Under the pieces are notes generated by a model that did not search any database, was not told the DNA's origin, and worked only from the letters and a program-made list of their open reading frames with translations. Of a stretch of 64,000 nucleotides of DNA, positions 24,174 through 35,269 are shown in pieces. The stretch lies in contig JAGVSM010001454.1 of the NCBI GenBank assembly GCA_022494885.1, forward strand, positions 62,001 through 126,000. The letters run 5' to 3'. Every line of letters starts with the position of its first letter. Positions within the stretch are counted from its first letter, which is position 1. Origin of the DNA: Micrasema longulum (Eukaryota; Arthropoda; Insecta; Trichoptera; Brachycentridae). The translations under genes were made by a program, and so were the position numbers.

Positions 24174-25454
24174 TTGATATATTTATTTTGCATGTGTCTG
24201 GTCAGTAAATACTTCATAGCATTCCCAAACAAGTATACCTGTATATTATCAAACGAACAACATGGATTTCGGCCTGGGCGTTCAACCAATACAAATTTGA
24301 TGGTGTTTACGAATTTTGTCACTAAGTCACTCGACAAAGGTGCTCAAGTAGACTGTTCGTACAACGATTTTTCCAAAGCGTTTGATAAGGTAGATCACCA
24401 ACTTTTGCTTCTGAAACTTCAGAGGATTGGCTTTAGCGACATTCTTCTGAAGCTATTCACAAATTATCTTACAGATCGTAAGCAATATGTGTCATATGGA
24501 CTGTATCAATCTGAAACATTTAATACCTCTTCAGGGGTTCCTCAAGGATCTAATTTGGGACCATTGTTATTTTTAATCTTTATAAATGATATTGGTAAAG
24601 TCATAAAATTTTGTAATTTTCTCTTATTTGCTGACGACCTAAAATTTTTTTGTGAAATACTGACTTCTTCTGATTGTATTAAACTTCAGTGTGACATTCA
24701 AAATATAATTCAATGGAGCAAACAAAACAAATTGTTCTTCAATGTTTCCAAATGTTTTGTAATGGCATACACAAGAGCATCCAAAACAATATACTATCGT
24801 TATCTCATGGACGGAGTAAGACTTGAAAGGGTTTCAACGTCCAGAGATCTCGGGGTGTTGTTTGATGCTCAGTTATCTTTTAATCTTCATATAGTTAATC
24901 TATGTAATGACTCCCTTAAAATGCTTGGTTTTGTTCTTAGAAATGCCAAGATCTTTTCTAACACTCAGATTTTGAGGACATTGTATAATTCCTTGGTAAG
25001 AAGTCGTTTGGAGTTTAGTTCCATTATTTGGTCGCCACATGAGACTCGATACTCTTTGATGGTGGAGAGAGTGCAGAAAAAATTTCTGCGCTATCTGTAC
25101 CTTAAAGAGTGTGGATATTATCCTTGGCTCTTCCCAACCGACTTTTTACTGGGAATGCTAGGCTATCAGTCATTATGGAGGAGGAGGGACGTTCATTTGG
25201 GTGTTCACTTTTTCCAGGTGATCGGTGGTCGCATACATAACTCAGAAATTCTGATGGATGTAGGTCTGTTCGTACCTGATAACTATCTTCGACAAAGACA
25301 GCATCGATTGTTTTACCTACCGCGATGCAGAACCAACCTGCCAATGGTTATGCCGGTTGGTAGAGCAATCTTGCTACTTAATCGCATCGCCTCGGATGTC
25401 GACATATTTCACGACAGTGGGCCTTCCCTTAGGAAAGCACTTTCTAACATTTAA
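24174..25454 (+). CDS. Non-LTR retrotransposon reverse transcriptase (5'-truncated)
   Basis: A 426-codon open frame covering fingers, palm, thumb and C-terminus of a Jockey/CR1-type reverse transcriptase. Landmarks in order: SNEQHGFRPGRSTNTN, DFSKAFDKVDH with the first catalytic Asp, SGVPQGSNLGPLLFLIFIND, the catalytic LLFADD (about 24620-24640), SRDLGVLFD, and VERVQKKFLRYLY. The endonuclease and upstream ORF are missing, so the copy is 5'-truncated as usual for LINEs. No stop or shift interrupts the frame, so it is young relative to its neighbours. The first 17 or so codons may be flanking DNA. An A-rich (aaatg)n tail follows at 25560-25620. Not a host gene and not mobile by itself. Confidence 0.88.
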   Translation: MIYLFCMCLVSKYFIAFPNKYTCILSNEQHGFRPGRSTNTNLMVFTNFVTKSLDKGAQVDCSYNDFSKAFDKVDHQLLLLKLQRIGFSDILLKLFTNYLTDRKQYVSYGLYQSETFNTSSGVPQGSNLGPLLFLIFINDIGKVIKFCNFLLFADDLKFFCEILTSSDCIKLQCDIQNIIQWSKQNKLFFNVSKCFVMAYTRASKTIYYRYLMDGVRLERVSTSRDLGVLFDAQLSFNLHIVNLCNDSLKMLGFVLRNAKIFSNTQILRTLYNSLVRSRLEFSSIIWSPHETRYSLMVERVQKKFLRYLYLKECGYYPWLFPTDFLLGMLGYQSLWRRRDVHLGVHFFQVIGGRIHNSEILMDVGLFVPDNYLRQRQHRLFYLPRCRTNLPMVMPVGRAILLLNRIASDVDIFHDSGPSLRKALSNI

Positions 25455-25554
25455 TTTTTCTTTTTACATTTTGTTATATTATTTTAATAACATAATTATC
25501 TACTGTAATTTGTGATTTATTATTGTATTTAGAATGAATTGGGTCTTTTTCTGT

Positions 25555-25625
25555 AATGTTCTAAATATCTGAATAAATAAATGAAATAAAAATGAAATGA
25601 AATGAAATAAATAAAATAAATTATA
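25555..25625 (+). repeat. A-rich tail of the LINE
   Basis: Runs of aaatg and aaataaaat follow the stop codon by about 100 bases and mark the 3' end of the retrotransposon. Confidence 0.65.
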
Positions 25626-25644
25626 TTTAGCACCAATATATATA

Positions 25645-25775
25645 ATAAGTGCCCTATGTACCTTAAGGTGCAGATAAGATGCGATAAGTACATAAAATGG
25701 CGGCTTTCTGGTGAGAACACAAAAGAGAATGAGATTTTTCTCAAGCCTGGGTGTTATTCTGTGCTGTAATGAGGA
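25645..25775 (+). mobile_element. SINE fragments (families A and B)
   Basis: gtgccctatgtaccttaagg is a SINE-A body piece; ggtgagaacacaaaagagaa and ctcaagcctgggtgtt are SINE-B. Confidence 0.5.
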
Positions 25776-26429
25776 AGTTCAGTTGTTTTTTTAAATATTT
25801 TTATCACTAAACTTCATTGTCAGTTTAAAATACAATGTAAATGGGAGCTAGATTTCTTACCGTTCATGCGCTCTGTAGCTGCAAGACGTGCTGTTATCTA
25901 GCTCTTATCGGTCACAATGTAAATAGTCATAATTGGAAACGAGGAACCAGAATCCCAATCGTCCATGCGCTCAGTATATTTATTTATTGTACGGCGCCCT
26001 TGAGGTGGTTTTCACAAAAATGGCGCTGTGTAAATCAACCAACTTCAATATTAATAATAATTATTATTATTTTTATTAATAACGCTCAGTAACGACTATA
26101 AATAAAAGTATGGAAAACTGACAGCTCACATATTTACAAAATGGTACATTACGAAACTGCGTATTGTAGAGTTTATTCCTGAAAATTATAGGTCGTTTTC
26201 TATGCAAACCATTATTGCTAGTATTACTCTAAATCCATTTGGTTTGACCGATTTTCCGTTTAACGATGTAACTTACTTAGTTCATAGACCCACAGCAAAC
26301 GGATAGTTATTGCAGACAGACTTGGGTGAGATCATACACCGGAAGGATTGAAATATTCAATATTCCAAGAAATAATGAACAAAAATATCTACATAAATTT
26401 ATTGCAACAGAGGGGAAATCTTTTTGAGG
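25776..26429. other. Intergenic DNA
   Basis: Nothing recognisable; the short frames do not look coding. Confidence 0.35.
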
Positions 26430-26830
26430 TCATGGGGGGTTTAAGCAACTACTTTACACACTGCGTAACATTGTTTAAAACATTGTTGATTGAACTAACT
26501 GGTGTAAGAAGTCTAAAAATTGAACAATTGTTTTCAGGCGTTGCCTAGTAGGTGAAATGATTCAGCCGGATGAGTCTCACCCACATGCTGAAGGTTTCAG
26601 CTCTTTGTCTTCACGAGAGTCAATAGCTGGAAGAGTTGAGGAAATGTGGATGTTAAAAACTAGGCAGAATGGTGAATATTACACAGCGTGTAAAGTGGCC
26701 ACTTAAACCAGCTAATGGCAGGTCGTAAGCCCTAAAAATGCCTAGACTTCCATATTACCTTATCAAAAACGTTTTCCCTCTCTTTTGCAACAAATTTACA
26801 TCTAAATAACTCCCTAGGAAACCAGCCTGT
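26430..26830. mobile_element. Foldback repeat, copy of the 61065-61435 family
   Basis: Arms contain ttacacactgcgtaacattg at the left, and gcagaatggtgaatattaca, gtgtaaagtggccacttaaa and ccagctaatggcaggtcgta at the right; ends aactccctagg. Confidence 0.6.
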
Positions 26831-27329
26831 CTAAAAACATTTTGACACACGCAAAACACCGTTAATTAAATTTAGTCCATTTTAAATTTACCGTCACGTA
26901 GTTAATTACCTCCTACTATCTTCGCGAAATCCTCTAGTTTTTTTAAGCAAAATCTGTGAAATTATGTATGCGGTAAGTAAAATAGGAACTAAAGTAAAAA
27001 CAGTATTTAAAAAAAATCAATTTATGTTTTTGACAAACGTCCGTTTAAAAACACAAATGCTTGTATTTTTAAAAACAATAACGAATTTTTGTGATCATAA
27101 TAATGCAAATATACAAATGCATCAATCGAAAATGATAGAAAAGTTATCTTAAATCGCAACCGTTTGTCAGTGCATGTTTTTACAAAATACACTACTTAAT
27201 TCTCGATCTTTAAAATTTTATTTGATGTTCGTTTTAAGAAAGCGGTGAAATTACGGGATTTACATCCAGCTTGACCCGACTACCGCGCTTTATAGACATT
27301 TCCTTATAATCCCCGGCGTTTAAGAAGAT

Positions 27330-27640
27330 TCTCGATCATCGCGTGTTCGGAGGAAGTCCGAGCTTCGGATGGCGGACCACTTTTTGTGAGACGACAATTT
27401 CTGACCGGCCATATTTTCGGAAGTGTGATGAAGTCGGGTTGGGCGGGTCGAGAGTATTTGGGTCCGCCCGCAGCGACAGTCGGCACCGCACCGCCCGGCG
27501 CCCGCCCATCGCTCTCCTGAGGAACTTTCCTCATTACGCGACCGAAAAGTCCGAAATTCTAGTGCGCCTCTGCCTACTTCCTAATGGCTCCACAATTGTG
27601 AAGTGATCTTCCAGGAATACTTCCTCCTCGAGTGCTGCAA
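27330..27640. promoter_or_regulatory. GC-rich, CpG-rich island
   Basis: About 300 bases markedly richer in G, C and CpG than anything else between 14 and 35 kb, for example cgcaccgcccggcgcccgcc. It lies upstream of the first LUBEL exon found (35270) in the right orientation to hold a promoter or 5' exon. No exon can be defined; overlapping open frames on both strands are a by-product of the base composition. Confidence 0.35.
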
Positions 27641-27754
27641 TGAGTGTTAGTGCTTGCATTATCCGTTTGTTAATCTGCGTGTACACACATACCAAATATA
27701 TTATTACGTGTCATATATTATAAACGTCAGCGTCATCTCATGTTTTATTTTTAA

Positions 27755-27977
27755 ATAGTTAAATATATTTAAAATAAAACACTTTGTATGTATAGACCAC
27801 CCACGAGTTAAATATACAACTAAGTTCAGATATTCTGATTACCCATCATCAGCTGTAACTATTAACACCTGATAATGGGTAATCATAATACCTGAAACTA
27901 GTTGTGTGATAATATTATTCTCGTGTGTTGTCTATAATATATATGCAAAGTGTTTTATTTTAAATATATTTAAAATG
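27755..27977. mobile_element. 220-bp foldback element
   Basis: Arms aatatatttaaaataaaaca and tgttttattttaaatatatt, and inner gattacccatcatcag / ctgataatgggtaatc, are inverted around about 27863. Confidence 0.65.
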
Positions 27978-29094
27978 TTATTCCACAAAGGACATGCTGA
28001 AACAATATATAGTTAAAAATACTTGGTGACAATGTTGCCAGCAATAAGGCGCATACCTGCATAATCTTATTAAAAAACTATATATGAAAATAGGCAACGT
28101 ACGAGTTTTGAAAGTTTCTGGATTCATGTTTGCAGAAGTTCCCTGAATTTGAAATATGTTGTTGACTAAAGTTATCAAATATCATCCAGTTTAAGAAATT
28201 AGTCCTGAAGATACTTTTGTTAATACTTAGTTTAAAATGAGCGAAGTGAACGAGTGAGGTTTGTTGCAGACCAATTCCTAGAATCGTGACCTAGGAAAGA
28301 GGATTTGAAGTACTAATTTCTTTATAATTGAAGTATTATTTAGTAGTGATAATAACAAGATGTTTGTATATTTATTACATTGACTAGAGAATCGGCTAGC
28401 CACGGGCCACGGGCAGCGGGCGGGAGGCGATAGACACAGCAGTACTCGTGACTCAGTGTGCTTGCATTTATTTTGAGAGCGAGCGGAAGATGTTCCACAG
28501 TAAATAATACACAGCTGTAAATACACCAACTTACTATTCTTCACCTTTCACTCGTTCCTATCTTACCTATCTACCAATAATGACATTCCCGTCATCCTTT
28601 AAAACTTTACGTTTGTTGAGCTATCTTGAGAAGTGCAAAAATATATGCCTGTAAAATGTGCGACAAAACAACTGTCAAATACAATAATTTTATGCCTGAA
28701 AAGCATTAGTACCTAGTACCCATAACACAACCTAATACAATATGTCATGTAGGTAGTTAGTAGGTAGTTGATATTTGCGTCACTAAAAGAAATTTCTACT
28801 ATACAGACATTATAAATGGATACTTATAATTTATTGGTGTCCTTTTTTCCATGTGAATTATTTTGATTGAGTTGGCAAATTCCGAATTTAGTTAAAAATA
28901 TATTTCATTGACAAGTAAGAATTTTAGGAAAAGGTTTGAGCCAAAGAAAATTTTGAGCCAAAAGAAGCTAGCTGCATATTTGTGGGAAAGGGTCTGCGTA
29001 TTATAATTTAAAAAAACAATTGGCAAATATGTCATGTCAAAAACACTGATCACAGGGTAATCAAATGTACCGACCCAAAGGTAATATGCATAGA
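27978..29094. other. Intergenic DNA
   Basis: A small GC-rich patch at 28385-28430; no exon or repeat boundary identified. Confidence 0.35.
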
Positions 29095-29812
29095 ATTAAG
29101 AATAGTCCAGAAGGAGCGTAGAATCATATTTGAATACATCGGACTGTGTCCAATAATTCCCCCACTATGCCTCACTTTCGCCGTGCGCGTTCGTGATCTC
29201 GCCGCGTAATGATGCACGAGGGGAAAAAATATAATTATAGCACAAATGTAAGGTAAAAAAAAGCAATCTGTTGATTTCCCTAAAATTTTATTGTGTACGC
29301 GGAAATATTGATTGACACAACTGATTTATTAAGAGTAATTGAATTAATGAACTTTAAACTTAAAATATAAAACAAATTTTATTTTACATAAAACGGATAC
29401 TTTTATATCATGTTAAATAATATTTGATGTTTTAAAGATAATGTTAGTCAAATGTCCACGAGTAGTTTAATCCGAGATCCATTTTTCATTAGTTCTCTCA
29501 TTAGATGAGCAAAGTAGAGTAAAAAAAATATTACTAACGAAATGTTCATTTTGTTTCTTCGACAATCTGACGGATGGAAAAATAATTCAATTTTTAAGTA
29601 ATGCATTTGTTACATACACATTTATTTGATAATTACACATGAAATGTGATTGCATCCTGTTTCTTTAAGATCCTAGCAGTATTTTTACACTTTAAAAGCG
29701 ACGTCTAAAAAGAAACTAATGGGTCAAAACGTAAACCTACTTATTTATGAGTAGTTTAGTTGCCTTCTGTTTGATGTGCGGATGCGGTTTCTGGACTATT
29801 CCTAATTCTATG
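29095..29812 (+). repeat. Diverged interspersed repeat, copy 2
   Basis: Counterpart of 22190-23012. The left edge reads tccagaaggagcgtagaatc; the long coding-like stretch upstream of copy 1 is not clearly present here. Confidence 0.65.
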
Positions 29813-30330
29813 TTTACAGGTATATTGTAATTTTTCTTCATACATAGGCACATTTTCGGACTAAATTTCTAACTGTGGATCAGTAAAGTTGTTACACCTT
29901 AAAAAAATAAATTGAAAAAAAAAGCTAATAGTATTGTTGGGTTTCGTCAAAATGGGCAATACAGGTAAATTTATTTTTCTTAATTCGTGAATCCCGTTGT
30001 ACGCAACATTTATTTTACTTGAAGTATTTTTTAAGTTCACTTTTTTAGCGCAACTAGCCCTGAGTCGCCATTTTTATAATTTCTTCCATCAATGATTTAA
30101 TTTGTCTCTCGTTCAGATATCAAAAATATATGTTTAGGTACCTAGGTACATTAATTACTTTAGTTCATGTTTAGACGTTTCTGAATTTCATTGATGAAAA
30201 CATTAAAAACTAAACGGCTCTTTGACAGTTTTGGTGTCATATTTAGGTATATTAAATATTAAAAATAAATGTGACTGCGGAATAAAGTGATTTGGTAATA
30301 TAATACTACTTCAGATTATAACAAAAAATT

Positions 30331-30576
30331 CTGTACCTTAGAGGCGGATGGATGCAAATCCAAACGTTAAATGTTCAACCGAAGTCTAAAGAATCTACTT
30401 TCTCTAAGTTATTTCTAATAATTTATTTGTATTTTCAGTATCTTAAAACATTGGTTCTTTCATTATAAGACTTACTTTTCTTCAAAATCAATGAACATAA
30501 TCGTAAACTGGATACAAATATCGAAATGTCATTTCATCAAAATCTGGATTTGCATCCGTCTGCCTCTGAGGTACAG
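30331..30576. mobile_element. MITE with ~33-bp TIRs
   Basis: CTGTACCTTAGAGGCGGATG at left and its near inverse (CATCCGTCTGCCTCTGAGGTACAG, slightly longer) at right; ATT on both sides may be a target duplication. 246 bp, non-coding. Confidence 0.75.
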
Positions 30577-30798
30577 ATTTATTTTAATACTTTTGTCTCC
30601 ATAAAGTTTTTTCCCTAGCCTTCGGCTCCTAAATTTATTAAAAAGGTGATGGTTTCCCCTTTTTATAAATAGTTTTGAATATACATATCTATTAATCTTA
30701 CGTCTTCCCTTAACCTATTTTCACTTAACTTTGTATTTTAGGAGTAGTGTGATTTTAATACCTACAGTATTGTTTTTTAATTATTTAATAAATATTTA

Positions 30799-31060
30799 TC
30801 ATCGTCATTCTCTTTCCACACCTAATGGTGCATAGGACACTGCATTGGTACACCAATAGCAGCGTATCTTGATCTCTTTTTTTATTACATGAAGATAAAA
30901 TGATCAATCTTACGATTCGGGTACCAATCTAGGGACTATGAAATATTCTGGTGTGAAAACACCCTTTTAAGTAATATTTCAAATCAATCATGTCGGGAAT
31001 CGAACCCGAGACCTCTTGCTTGGTAGGCAAACGCGCTGACCATTGCACCACGAGGCCGAC
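30799..31060 (-). mobile_element. SINE-A, nearly full length
   Basis: Minus strand: GTCGGCCTCGTGGTGCAATG, CAGCGCGTTTGCCTACCAAG, GGTCTCGGGTTCGATTCCC, then body and tail. Adjacent 31061-31125 also matches DNA next to the SINE at 48556-48805. Confidence 0.85.
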
Positions 31061-31125
31061 AAAATGATGTAACTTAGAAAAATATCCTAAAAATAAAACA
31101 CACGTAGAATGTACCTTTTAGTGCT

Positions 31126-31869
31126 TCATCAAAAAGGGAGAAATTCGTCGTTTTCTATATTTGTTTTTTTGTCTGTAGTAATAAAATTATACACATAGAA
31201 GTAAATACAAAATTACTGTACAAAAAACCGTAAAATGTCGAACGATTTCACTCGATAAAATGTTAAATAATATTCTGTCATCGGCTGCTCAGATATTAGT
31301 GCAAATGTATTATCATATTATACGAGTATGTACCGACTTAAAACGAATAAAGATCGCGACGTTATTCACGACTTCGGCATCGTGCTCTAAGTCCTCGTTT
31401 TAAAATTAAAGATCTATTTTCACCACGGGAAAATATAAATATGACCACACTCTACTCATTATTTTTTATCATGGCCGGTGCGGCGTCCGATCTTTCAAAC
31501 TCCCTTGACTTTTTGACAGTAAATTACAAATATTGGCCGTTATCTAGGAAATAATATTAATTTCCGTTCTGAAGCACTAACCTTGAGTAATAATTAGGCC
31601 CAAAACAATGAAATGACTATCATCTTTTGAATCCTTCCTAACCTTCAGAAGGTATCACGAATCAATAAATTGGAAAAAAGGATACCAACACATAAAAAAA
31701 AAAAAAAAATTAACCAACAGCTAATAAAATATTAACAATATGCTTTTGAGAAGAAAGTTTCAGCGGATGAAATATCATAGGCAATAATGTCATTTTGTCA
31801 TAGGTATTTCAAAGAAGGTACCGTTTTTAACATTATTCTTTATATTTCAAGTAAACAATACTACTTAAT
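31126..31869. other. Intergenic DNA
   Basis: Featureless apart from an A15 run near 31698. Confidence 0.35.
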
Positions 31870-32100
31870 ATATTGAGTTTTTCTACTGACATTTCTTGGT
31901 GGAACTGCATTTTAATTACAATAATAAAAATACTTTATAGTTTTATTCCACTTTTATTTATAATTTTTTGCTTGCACTTGTATATAACATAGAAATTTGT
32001 TCAGTCTTCCACCAGTCTGTCAGTGGTAAAAAAAATATAAAAAAATTATAAATAAAAGTGGAATAAAACTATAAAGTATTTTTATTATTATAATTAAACA
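31870..32100. mobile_element. MITE, copy 2 of the 9070-9310 family
   Basis: Starts gagtttttctactgacattt; arms taaaaatactttatagtttt and aaaactataaagtattttta (with the adjoining attccacttttatttataat part) are inverted about 31999. Confidence 0.75.
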
Positions 32101-32464
32101 ATACTACAATCGAAGTTTAGGAAAAAGAAACAAGCAAAGTATAAACATTATAAATAATTATTATGTATGTAAATTTCATTAATATTTTTGTAGTATTTTA
32201 CGGAGCACGCGCAGGTACGGATTTCGAAATTTCCCGTCAAATTCAGTTTGGTCAGTTTTTAATAAAACCCTTGTGACTATTACAATCATAATTATTGTAA
32301 TCTACAATCATAATAAAAGTAATTGTTCCAGTATAACTAAAATAGATATTGTTTAACCAGTCATATTATTTTGAGAAACAAATAACATAATATGAACAAA
32401 ACATAATTACGAAATAAAATAGTTAGTTTGCCATAAGACGTATGATTATTGAGTTATAATAGAA

Positions 32465-32555
32465 GCAATGTTTATTTATTTATTTACTTATTAGTTTATA
32501 ACAATTTTTTTGAGATATTCATCCCAGGTCCATGGGACTAAAAGTTCTGTGTTTA
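32465..32555 (-). repeat. Poly(T)-led retroelement tail, copy 2
   Basis: tttatttatttatttactta then ttgagatattcatcccaggt and aaaagttctgtgttt; counterpart of 15230-15325. Confidence 0.4.
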
Positions 32556-32619
32556 AATGACTTATAATATATTTTGGATGTTTGTAGCACTAACTTTGTA
32601 GTTCATTGTTATATTTTAA

Positions 32620-32758
32620 AATTACTTTGTTTTATGAACTACTTTTTTATAAGTGGTTCATAAAACAAAGTAATTTTATTTATTCCTTTAAAATATACTA
32701 CTTTTTTATAAGTGGTTCATAATACAAAGTAATTTTATTTATTCCTTTAAAAAAAAAG
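32620..32758. repeat. Tandem duplication with an inverted flank
   Basis: Two direct copies of about 60 bases (32639-32698, 32699-32755) share actacttttttataagtggt and caaagtaattttatttattc. The first also pairs with an inverted piece at 32616-32641. Confidence 0.75.
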
Positions 32759-33204
32759 ACTTATAATATGTTTGTTAAATTTCACTACCATTCGGTAAGT
32801 TTACCATATATGCAATCCATAGTGTTCTACTTTAACCTTTCACAGCATTGGCAAGTCGTGCGATTCTTCATGATTTTCCCGAGTTGGTTTTTCAGAATCT
32901 TTCAGATCCGTTCCGACATTTTCAGGATATACCGATGATGAAAGAATTATCATACTGTTCTACAACAACTTGACAATATTTTTCTAGAACAGTTTATAAA
33001 TATATTACATACGCTAGTCAAAAACTCTACCAAAAAATATCTGAGCAAATTTTAAACTGAATGTATGATAGTATTTTAAAAACTGCATATTGTGACATTA
33101 CATTACATATTTTATTTGTTCGAAATATTCCCAATCAGCAAAAGTGCTGGTTTTGTTTTCTTCCTAAATTGTACATACATAAAATCTCTAAGTGTTAAAA
33201 CCAA

Positions 33205-33306
33205 CCCCATAAATAAACGTTTCATGCCAACTATACACTATACAGGAAATAGATCCCGAGATCTCTTGCAAGGTAATCAGACGCGCTAATCAATAGACCA
33301 CGCGGT
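33205..33306 (-). mobile_element. SINE-A head fragment
   Basis: aaataaacgtttcatgccaa and atcccgagatctcttgcaag match the head of SINE-A; the rest is missing. Confidence 0.55.
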
Positions 33307-33844
33307 ACACGAGGAATAGTTATCATCAGAGTCCTTTAAAAAAATGGATTTGCTGTATTATGACCTTGCTCACATTTCACAAGTGGATCTTTATTTGAGT
33401 AGTTTTGAAAAAGGAAGGGAATTTCGGCTGTGGACCTTCGTAGGTAATTCTCCACGTTTGCTTAATAAAGAGTAAACCACAAAAAAAAAACAAATTTAAG
33501 AGAAGCCGAACTATTGATTGACATCAGTAGTAGGCCTTGCGTTTCACTTGAAGAGATCATGGCATTTAGAGTCCTGTTGTTTTTTTTTGTTGTCCTGTTC
33601 TAACTACCTCTTATAAGTCATTGTGACTTTTTAGAGTGCATACCAACATTGCATCTTTGTTTCCTATATTATTTATGGTTCTCTTTATATTACATTTGAT
33701 CACTGAACGACCTAGTTTTGATCAGGTCAAGGTTAATTCGATAGGAAAATATTTGTTTTTATTATTAATTGTTGATTCCCTTTCATACTGCTTCGGGAAT
33801 CTTCATAAGTTCTCTTAATACATTTTAGTCTTGTTAAATATAAT

Positions 33845-34550
33845 ATACAAGCGGACCCGTCAGACGTTGTCCTGCCCAAACGTTGCGCATTGGCTTGCCT
33901 GCTATTAGCTTAAAATTAGCTTAAAAATTTTGATTGATAAGTAGGTACCTAGGTACTTGTTTGTGATTAAATTCCATAACTAAAAATGGTTAATATTGAA
34001 TTTAAGTAGGTTCTTGTTTATTGTTAAATTCTATTCTAAAACATGAAAAAATTTTTTTTTCAAATATGGCATTCTTTTTGCAAACGTCAAACTCTGGTCT
34101 TCTCACCAACAGAGGGGTGTACTTATCTAGGAATAAGATTTTTTTTAATGTATTGAATTTAATATTGTTTTAGTGTTACCAAAAATCCAGTAAAAAGAAA
34201 GAAATGAGTAGAAACTTTAACGAATTTAAGGAAAGAATCTGATTGAGATCCACAAAAAACAAATGCTGTTTGTAAACATTCAAAAAAAAACTTTTGTATA
34301 GACAAAATAACAACATTTTTTTCATTTTTTTTGTAAATGCATTCTCCTCGAATGCAACCCTGGTAGATCTATGAATAACATATTTATGCTCCTTACTTCT
34401 CTTTTACATATTAGATTGAAGATTTTAATACCTACAAACACGCACAGTGCAAAGATCTACATTTCTCTAAAAACTGCACGTAAATCGGTTAACCCGTTTA
34501 GGAGGAGTTCGGTGACATCACACGTACAGAGGAATTATATATATATATAA
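33845..34550 (+). mobile_element. RTE-like retrotransposon 3' part, copy 1
   Basis: gcggacccgtcagacgttgt at left; at right aaatcggttaacccgtttag, gaggagttcggtgacatcac and a (ta)n end, the usual 3' layout of RTE-clade elements. No long frame remains. Confidence 0.6.
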
Positions 34551-35255
34551 AAATATTTTTTTAAATATGGCATTATTTTTGCAAACATCAAACTCCGGTC
34601 TTCTCACCAACAGAGGGGCTGTACTTATGTAGGAATACGATTTTTAAAAATGGATTGAATTCAATGTTATATTAGTCTTACCAAAAATACAGTAAAAAGA
34701 AATAAATGAGTAGAAATTTAAGGAAAGAATCTGATTTAGATCCACAAAAAATGAATGCTGTTTGTAAACATTCAAAAACAAACTTTTTTTATTACACTTA
34801 AAAACAACATCCTTCCATTTTTTTGTATATGCATTCTCCTCGAATGCTGGTAGATCGACGAATAAAACATTTATGCTCCTTACTTCTTTTTTACATATTT
34901 ATTATTTATTAATTCACGTTATAGATAAAACTTTTTTTAAATATGAATACCTCACTGGGCACAACCCGTGTCGAGGCATTCATTTACATGATTTAATATT
35001 TTATACTTATAGTGTCTAAAAAATATACCTACATAAAATACATTTAAAATAATACATATTCACATTTAAATCCACACAGATATATATACATATATGACAG
35101 TAAGAGAGAAAAAAAAAGATTGAAGATTTTAAGATCTACGAATACGCACAGCGCAAAGATCTATATTTCTCTGAATACCACATGTAAATCGGTTAAGCCG
35201 TTTAGGAGAACTTCAGTGACATCACACGTACAGAGGAATTATATATATAAAGATA
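34545..35255 (+). mobile_element. RTE-like 3' part, copy 2, with an insertion
   Basis: Direct repeat of 34030-34550: caaactccggtcttctcacc, gaaatttaaggaaagaatct, and the same aaatcggttaagccgtttag ... (ta)n end. 34905-35110 is extra. The copy ends about 15 bases before the first LUBEL exon found. Confidence 0.7.
34905..35110 (-). repeat. LINE-like tail repeat, copy 2, nested
   Basis: aatacctcactgggcacaac and ccgtgtcgaggcattcattt are the inverse of 20725-20765; this copy interrupts the second RTE unit. Confidence 0.65.
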
Positions 35256-35269
35256 ACTACCCTTTCCAG

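Noticed and set aside
23999..24337. 112-codon minus-strand gene
   Set aside because: Covers the junction of a family-Y repeat and the LINE; no domain, antisense to the reverse transcriptase.
27304..27606. Protein genes on both strands of the GC-rich island
   Set aside because: Frames overlap on opposite strands, start without ATG and show no domain; few stops are expected in GC-rich DNA.
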